DNA of 64,000 bases, taken from positions 29,095,008-29,159,007 of the forward strand of contig NC_036464.1 in NCBI RefSeq assembly GCF_002775205.1. Direction: 5' to 3'. The position numbers and the translations under genes were made by a program. Shown here in pieces: positions 58,013 through 64,000 of this stretch (position 1 is the stretch's first letter; every line of letters begins with the position of its first letter). Source of the DNA: Xiphophorus maculatus (taxonomy: Eukaryota; Chordata; Actinopteri; Cyprinodontiformes; Poeciliidae). A model generated the notes under the pieces. That model had not been told where the DNA came from. It worked only from the letters and a program-made list of their open reading frames with translations, and did no database searches.

Positions 58013-58049
58013 TCCGAGCAGAACTTTTTAGTTCCTGTCTGCTGTTCGG

Positions 58050-61000
58050 CAAATACTGAAATTGCTCGTAAGTTTGAAGTGGATGTGATTATGACAATGA
58101 CCAATCCGACAGTGGAAGGGACCTATCAGGACTTCCTGGAATTTCTTATGAAATAGGAAAAGTCCTGTCCAGAAGGCATAGTGTCTTTGCTCCTGTCACC
58201 TTATGGCCTGTTGATAGAGTATCTGATCACAGCTGAGGAAAGTGGCACTTACCACGTTTCAAGTAATGGTGTAACACTTGCATTTAGTTGGACTTGAAGA
58301 TGCACAGAGATTGAAAGTTTTACCAGAAAGTCACCTCTGTTACAATGCGGTTTGGAGTTCCCCTGTATCAGAATCTGTTTACAAGAAAGTATCTTGTTAT
58401 TTAGAGCATCCGAAACATTGTTCAGGTTTTAATGGCTTCGAAGCCACATGATTTGCATTAATACTTAAAAAAAAAAAATCTTTTCTTTGCTGGTCACCAA
58501 AAGCAACACATTGAGCAAAACAGAAGACAGACAGCCAACAAACAGTAGATTTGAAAAATGGAATATGTTGAGTTTCTTTGACAGATCTAGATAATTCCAG
58601 AGTTGGTCCTTAGGGGCTGGTATCTTGCATGTTTTAGTTCTCTTCCCAGTGGTAGTTAGTGCCTCCTCAGCATGTTGATGTTCTACGGAAACCTGGGTTG
58701 GTATCCTGCATCTTTGAGATTGTGTCCACTGTCACTCACCTGAGTGAAATGGTTTTGATTTGCAACAGGAATTAAAGAATACAATTAGAAGTCTGATATG
58801 TAATTGCGGAGTTCTTTCCAGAATTACCCCCAGTTCAATGATCAGGATGGATTGTGTTGCCTTTAGTCAGAGATGTGACTGGAGTTTCAGACTTGGATCC
58901 ACATTGCACTTGAGTTGCAAAAGCAAACACCTTAGATTTAACAGGCTGTTTTCACACCTGATACTCCAGTAAACTTGGTTTTATTTGGAACTAAAGTTGC
59001 AACATTTTGCTACATTTTCAGATGGTGGTGTTTACTTTCACACTGCTTGATGTCAAACAAACCAAGCCATTTGAAAAACCCATTCCTCTCCTCACCTTTG
59101 GGGGTGCTGCACCAAGAACTACTAAAGGAAATGAGACAAAACCTCTGAGAAAGATATAAGAACAACTACTTATTGACAAATGTGAAAAAATGAAGAGGTG
59201 TGAGATTTTAGCAGTTCTAGGATTTCTCTTTTATCTTTGATAATAATCCACAAGCAAATTCTCCTGCTAGCATGTTTGTTTTGGATGTATTTACCTTGAA
59301 TGCCCTGTGGATTAGTCTGCGTCCTGCTTTTGGAGAGATTCCCATATATGCATTCAAACAGAGCAAGAGTTTACTTCAACTAAACCACTTAGTCTTTAGA
59401 CAGTTACACAGTGAACTCTTTGTTCTACGTCCGAGTTTGATTGCGCATTCATTCTTCCCCAAACAAACCAGACTTTGTAACCAGACGAATTAGTCAGCAG
59501 ATGAAACGGGGCTAGTGTGAATTCACCTTTAGTTGCTCTAAAAATTGATTCCTCTGATTTTTTTATGAAGCAAAGGACCATTGTGTACCATGGGTTAAGT
59601 GGTTCAGTCTGCTAGGAGTGCACAATCTATTGCAAATATAGTGTTATTGGACATAATTTTCTAGGATTTTAAAAAAGTATTTATGCTGTTTGCGCCAATA
59701 ATATATGTGGTGACATGTTTATTACTGCATTAAAAATGTTTTAGAAACTACAAAATGTGCAGGTGATCATTTCATCAAGAAACTAAGTTTCTTGAAGGCC
59801 AAAACAAGAGATGTTGACTAAAGGTAACTTTTAGTTGTAGAGATAGAAATGATGCATTTGCTCAGCATTTACACGGATGACGTTCAGCTGATTCTGCAAT
59901 GCTAATTTAAAGTATGTAGTCATACACTGACACATTATGGAGCCACCTACTTCTGGCCTTTGTGGCTGAGCTGATTTTGTAATTCTGGTTTGCTATTTCA
60001 AGCAGACATCTTTCCTCCTTAACCCAATCACAAAAATAACATTCTTATTAAGTTGCTTATGTTCTTCTGTATTCACCCTGAGAACTCAAACAGAAGTTTC
60101 TTGGGGCCAACACCAGGTTTAACTGGGGTCCTAGTTTCAGCCTACTAAAAGAAGTTTACACCAGTTCATCAAAGTATGACTTGATCTCATCGAGCTGTGA
60201 TTGATAAACAGTCTACTTGCACATTTTGTAGTTAGTTTATTTGGAATTAAGATTGTTCCTACATTGGCTCAGTGAGAACTTTGGGCATATAAAGTCATTC
60301 CAGGTATTTCACCAGGATAGTTTGTGGTAGGGTTTCATCAGTCATGTTTTGTTTGTTACATAGTAGTTTTGAAAAGCCTTATGGATGAGATCATGCAGCT
60401 TCTTTAACTCAAATGCTTGCTCATGCAATTAGTTGAGCTTGTTGTGGGTTTAAGGGGGCATTCACACCATCCCTGTTTAGTCCACTTAAATCCAACTCTA
60501 GTTTGTTTGCTGAGGTGTGAATGCACTATCAAACTCTGATGCAGACCAAAAAAGCAAACTGTGGTAGCCCTCAGCCTCTATTCGGTTGACGTGAACTCTG
60601 GTGTGGTTCAAATGAATATGCATTCCTTTTTTGCTAAAATTTCCTGAAAAAGAAATGTGTTCAGTGCATACCTGTCAAGTCTCCCATTTTGTCCGGGAAA
60701 CTACTTTTTTTTTACGTCCCTTTCCCGACGTGCTCCAGCATTATTTTCCTGTAAATATCCCGTATTGTGCTGCCCACTAGTTCTGTCCAACCCTCAGCTC
60801 ATGTTGGTCTCTTCAACCCACACCGACAGTAGCACCAGATGGTGACATTTCCCATATTCTCAAGCCCAACCAAAACTTGACAGATATGGTTCAGTATCGT
60901 CTTCAGAGGTTTTTGTATCTTTTCCTTCAGTGGCTCTTGGTGCAGCGCCCCCACAGGTTTTTTTAAACGGTTTGGTTAATTTGACACGGTGCAGTGTGAA

Positions 61001-61590
61001 CCACACCAAATGAAAATGTAACAAATGTTACAATTTTTGTCCCCAGTTGAACCAAGTCTACCAGACTATTAGTTGTGAAAGCAGGTTACGGTCTTGGTGT
61101 GTCACTGTGGGACGATCCCAGCACTTGTTGGGATGTCTTGGAGTCTGGGTTTCAGTAATGTTTTATTTAAAGTTAACTTTTAAGAGCTTCTCACTGCTAT
61201 ATGGAGAGTAGATCCAACATGAGCTCCATCAGTGTTTTGGATTACACTTTGACTTGTGGTCTGTAAACATTCTCATAGCTGCTCAGTGTGTGTCAGTAGT
61301 GGTAGAAACAAATTATGTTGTGGAGCTCAGTTTCCTGTATGAAACATGTGAGCTCTGCATCACTCCGTCCATCCTACAGCAACACTCATGATCACGTGCA
61401 TTATGTATTTTTAGTGTTTCCTTGAATAATTTGTATTTACAATCTTATTCTGTTAGCTTATCTGTGTAGAGTTGACAGGGCAGCTGAAGAGAGAATGAAT
61501 ATTTAAATCTTCCTCATCTGTTCCGGCCAAAAATTCTAATTCAGGCTTCGAACAGTGAGCTAGAAAACTGGTACCAAGAGGACTCTTCCA
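58050..61590. other. Intergenic stretch without a supported gene
   Basis: No open frame with a recognisable domain. Sequence near 60450-60620 (CATTCACACC ... GTGTGAATGCAC, GCAGACCAAAAAAGC) resembles a decayed non-autonomous DNA element. A related-looking phrase (TTTTCACACCTGATACTCC) lies at 58950. Confidence 0.35.
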
Positions 61591-61599
61591 CCATCTTGT

Positions 61600-62006
61600 C
61601 ACCGACGAGATGTGACCTCTTGTAAAGGCCATTATTTAAGGCCATCGGTACCGGCGATTATTGTGGGGAACGTGAGGTCTTTGGGAAATAGGACAGACGA
61701 ACTCACGGTGCTGGTTAGGACCCAGAAGGAGTACTGGGAGTGCAGTATCTTCTGCTTCACGGAAACCTGGCTGCACTCGCTTATTCCAGAATACAGCGTG
61801 GAGGTCCCTGGATTTTCCTTGGTGCGGGGGACAGGGACTTTTCCAAGAGTCGGAAGAAGAGGGGTGGCGGGATTGCACTTTATGTGAGTGAGAGGTGGTG
61901 TAATCCCGGTCATGTTAACGTGAAGGAACAGATTTGTAGCCCGGACATCGAACTTCTGGCTGTGGGAATGCGGCCGTGCTATTTACCAAGGGAGTTTACG
62001 TCCGCC
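61600..62006 (+). mobile_element. LINE endonuclease fragment (L2/Maui-type)
   Basis: The + strand reads VPAIIVGNVRSLGNRTDELT, IFCFTETWLHSLIPEYSVEV, PGFSLVRG, then after a 1-nt shift RGGGIALYVSERWCNPG and IELLAVGMRPCYLPREFTSA. This is the N-terminal half of an endonuclease related to that at 19.6-21.9 kb (NVRSLANKMDEL; YLPRKFTS). It is cut at 62006 by the dispersed 1.1-kb repeat. Confidence 0.8.
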
Positions 62007-63115
62007 TAGGCCTGTCACGATAAACGATAAATCAATTAATCGTACGATAAATTAAAACTATCGACGTCATTTCAATTATCGGCATTATCGTCTCTTCCAT
62101 CCTTTTTCTCTTTCTGTTGATGACACCGAATGAAAAAAGGCTCAACTCCGGTGCTCTCCACTGACCCTCCTTCCTCATTTCCTTAGTGTAATGCCCAGCG
62201 CACACCACACGATCCGGCCGATTGTCGGCCCATTTTCAAAACCTGACAGACCACACATTAGCCGACAGTAATCCTAGGTATAACGGTTCGATCGGGTTCT
62301 TTCCTGCCGTGTGGTGTCCAACAATGGGAACAAAATAATGGCTACAAGTCCAGTGAACTAATTTTAAAACCAGGTATTAATCAATGCTTTACTACAATCT
62401 ACCTGCAATGCATGTGGCTGGTGTCAGTGTAAAGTCCTGACTGAATGAAAATCATTAGAACCTATTTAGGTCACGTTAACGAAGAACAGCTGAAAAGTTA
62501 CTGGGTTTATCAACTGCGGTAGCAATTTCGCTCCAACTCCTCCCCTTGTCATTTCTATATTCTTTGCATGTTGAATAAACATTAATGTTGTTTCCACATA
62601 TCATCTCCAATGTCCGCTGGACTTCGGGTTGCGCCGTGTCAGCTGTTTGGGATTCCGGTCCGTAATTTCCCCTCAGAAAGCCCAGAGGAGAATCCCTGCT
62701 TTTTGATTGGCTACCTACCTGTCACATTCAACAGGATGCCTTAACTCTCCCAGTCGGGGAAAACCCCTGATTTGGATCGGAGCGGCAACGACGATCTACC
62801 GTAACACACCACACAATCTTAGAAAGACCAACGTTCTAAGATTGTTGTAAGGGGAAAAAAGGAGCAAAACATCGTGTAGTGTGAACTATTGCATCAGGTA
62901 GTCGATGTGCCCATTTTCTCTATTTAAATCTAATTATTACTGAAGGGCAACATAATATACAGACTTCATAATCTGCCCTCTTTTGGTTGAATGCAGTATT
63001 TATTTCCACTTTGGCTTTGTTTAGTTTTTATCAAGTACATTTTTTGTTAATGGAGACTGAGAATCCATTTTGTTTTTGGTTGTTTTGTTTATTTTGTTTA
63101 TCAGCTCCAGTGTTA
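62007..63115 (+). repeat. Dispersed 1.1-kb repeat, copy 2
   Basis: Same orientation and nearly full alignment with 39264-40370. It starts GGCCTGTCACGATAAACGAT and ends in the TTTGTTTATCAGCTCCAGTG block. Its right side is truncated by the next repeat (63120). It is inserted in a LINE fragment. Confidence 0.85.
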
Positions 63116-63119
63116 AATA

Positions 63120-64000
63120 TTATTGGGGCCTGCCATGCAAAGCAATGGCAGGAACCTATTGCTATTGTCGGAGAAAGTGTTTCTTTATTCTTTATTTTTC
63201 TTCCGTAACCGTTAATGCGGCTCATACCGCTGGGTGCACACCTACAAATGAGGTATCAAAACCTGCAGAAAATTCACGCCATTCCAGCTATTACTTCTGG
63301 TGGGATTTGGGCTTAACGTCGCGACATAATTCGCAAAAAACTACGAAAAAAACCCCATTATAAGTCAATGGGAAAAATCCTAGAAATACCCTATTTTTGA
63401 GGATTTTCTGTGTCGTCACAAATTCACCTAGAAATGCCATTCAAATTTCATTTTGTAGATACGTCTGTGATCTCTTCGAAAGTGAAGACGGCTCGTCGAT
63501 ACCAGTTACGGTTTGTCCACAATTTGCCTCTAAGCGACCCAAAGTTTCTCATTTTTCCTAAAGTTAGAGTGCGTCTCTGGCTGCTTAGAGTGAGAGATGA
63601 AGACAACTTTTTCAGCCCAAATCATTTTTGAAATCGCCATCACGCCCACAAATATCGCACGATTAGTATCACAATCGGTCCTGACATTGATACGCCTGTC
63701 TGCTCCGGTAAAATGTTTTCGAAATTTATCTAGACCGTACGGTTTTCTGTCACGGTGCTTCAGAGCAAAGTCATGCGACAGGATTTTCTGAGGCTGTCTG
63801 AGGCTCTCTCCCATGTATTTGAATAGAATTTCAGATCTGGGCACAACATTTCTTTCTCTCATCACTGTAAATGCTCTGAGTGAGGTACAGATATGAATCT
63901 CGGGACTATCGCAGAAGACACATAGGCCTCTCATACGCTCGAAACGCTTTTCGAATATGTATTACAGTTCCCGAACAAGAAGGATTTGTTTCCAATGCTT
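63120..64000 (+). repeat. Dispersed repeat, second copy of the family seen at 14.0-14.25 kb
   Basis: Begins TATTATTGGGGCCTGCCATG. The first about 220 bp match the reverse complement of 14245-14020 (CCGTTAATGCGGCTC, AGCTATTACTT, CGACATAATT). It continues to the window end with sequence not present in the first copy (GTCAATGGGAAAAATCC and onward). An open frame on the - strand (63934-63530) has no recognisable domain. Confidence 0.7.

Larger units (their letters stand above)
53831..58050 (-). mobile_element. Nearly full-length L2-type LINE (ORF1 plus ORF2)
   Basis: Sense is the - strand. ORF1 lies at 58012-56822 and ORF2 at about 56700-54013 with several frameshifts; the 3' tail is the ATATAAATAAAGTTGCCTTG family end (53831-53880). 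Reading order: SGNH-domain ORF1, endonuclease, RT, C-terminal region. It is the most complete copy of the family, which also appears at 21953-26420 and 43063-43715. RT catalytic YADD is YADG, so it is inactive now. Confidence 0.9.

Noticed and set aside
63530..63934. 134-codon open frame on the - strand
   Set aside because: It lies in a dispersed repeat, has no recognisable domain, and the first copy of the repeat does not extend far enough to test conservation.

Overview
The window reads as teleost fish genomic DNA. It carries one multi-exon NLR gene of the fish-expanded NLR-C type (FISNA-NACHT, leucine-rich repeats, B30.2) followed by more than 50 kb of transposon-dominated sequence. The repeats are typical of fish: Rex3, L2/Maui-type and I-clade LINEs, Tc1-like transposons, hAT derivatives and Penelope-like elements (PLEs). 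No bacterial or viral gene organisation is present. The species cannot be fixed from the sequence alone.

Region 1 (1-11 kb): a 5' untranslated exon (ending at 79) and nine further exons form a consistent gene model on the + strand. The nine coding segments sum to 3174 nt, giving 1057 residues plus a stop, and all splice phases agree. Two Rex3 fragments lie in its introns. A second, isolated copy of the 5' leader exon at about 18.9 kb suggests a tandem NLR paralogue whose body is not in this window.

Region 2 (11-19 kb): small DNA elements. These are a 304-bp Tc1-type MITE, a LINE tail beside a long (TA)n tract, a terminal-inverted-repeat element holding five 129-bp satellite units, and a 957-bp hAT derivative with a perfect 8-bp target duplication that keeps the BED-finger exon of its transposase.

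Region 3 (19-29.5 kb): a Maui/L2 LINE (- strand) abuts a second L2-type LINE (+ strand) that is cut by three solo LTRs of one family. A fourth solo LTR of the same family splits a zinc-finger gene. All four have clean 4-bp target duplications.

Region 4 (26.6-41.3 kb): a cluster of Penelope-like retroelements. Combining three damaged copies gives a consensus layout: TATA-containing pseudo-LTR, hammerhead ribozyme, ORF1 ending in an SGNH/GDSL-type hydrolase domain, a -1 frame overlap (one copy has a canonical A AAA AAC slippery site directly before the ORF1 stop), PLE reverse transcriptase, GIY-YIG endonuclease. Many breakpoints in the cluster carry short TTAGGG/CCCTAA telomere-like tracts. This is the most interesting part of the window.

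Region 5 (41-64 kb): nested transposons. These include Rex3 split by a solo LTR, a long-inverted-repeat element containing a Tc1 transposon that itself contains a hAT-type MITE, an I-clade LINE with RNase H, a nearly full-length L2-type LINE with an SGNH-domain ORF1, and second copies of two repeat families already seen at 14 kb and 39 kb. Apart from the NLR gene, the only plausible host gene is the broken zinc-finger gene at 27-29.5 kb.
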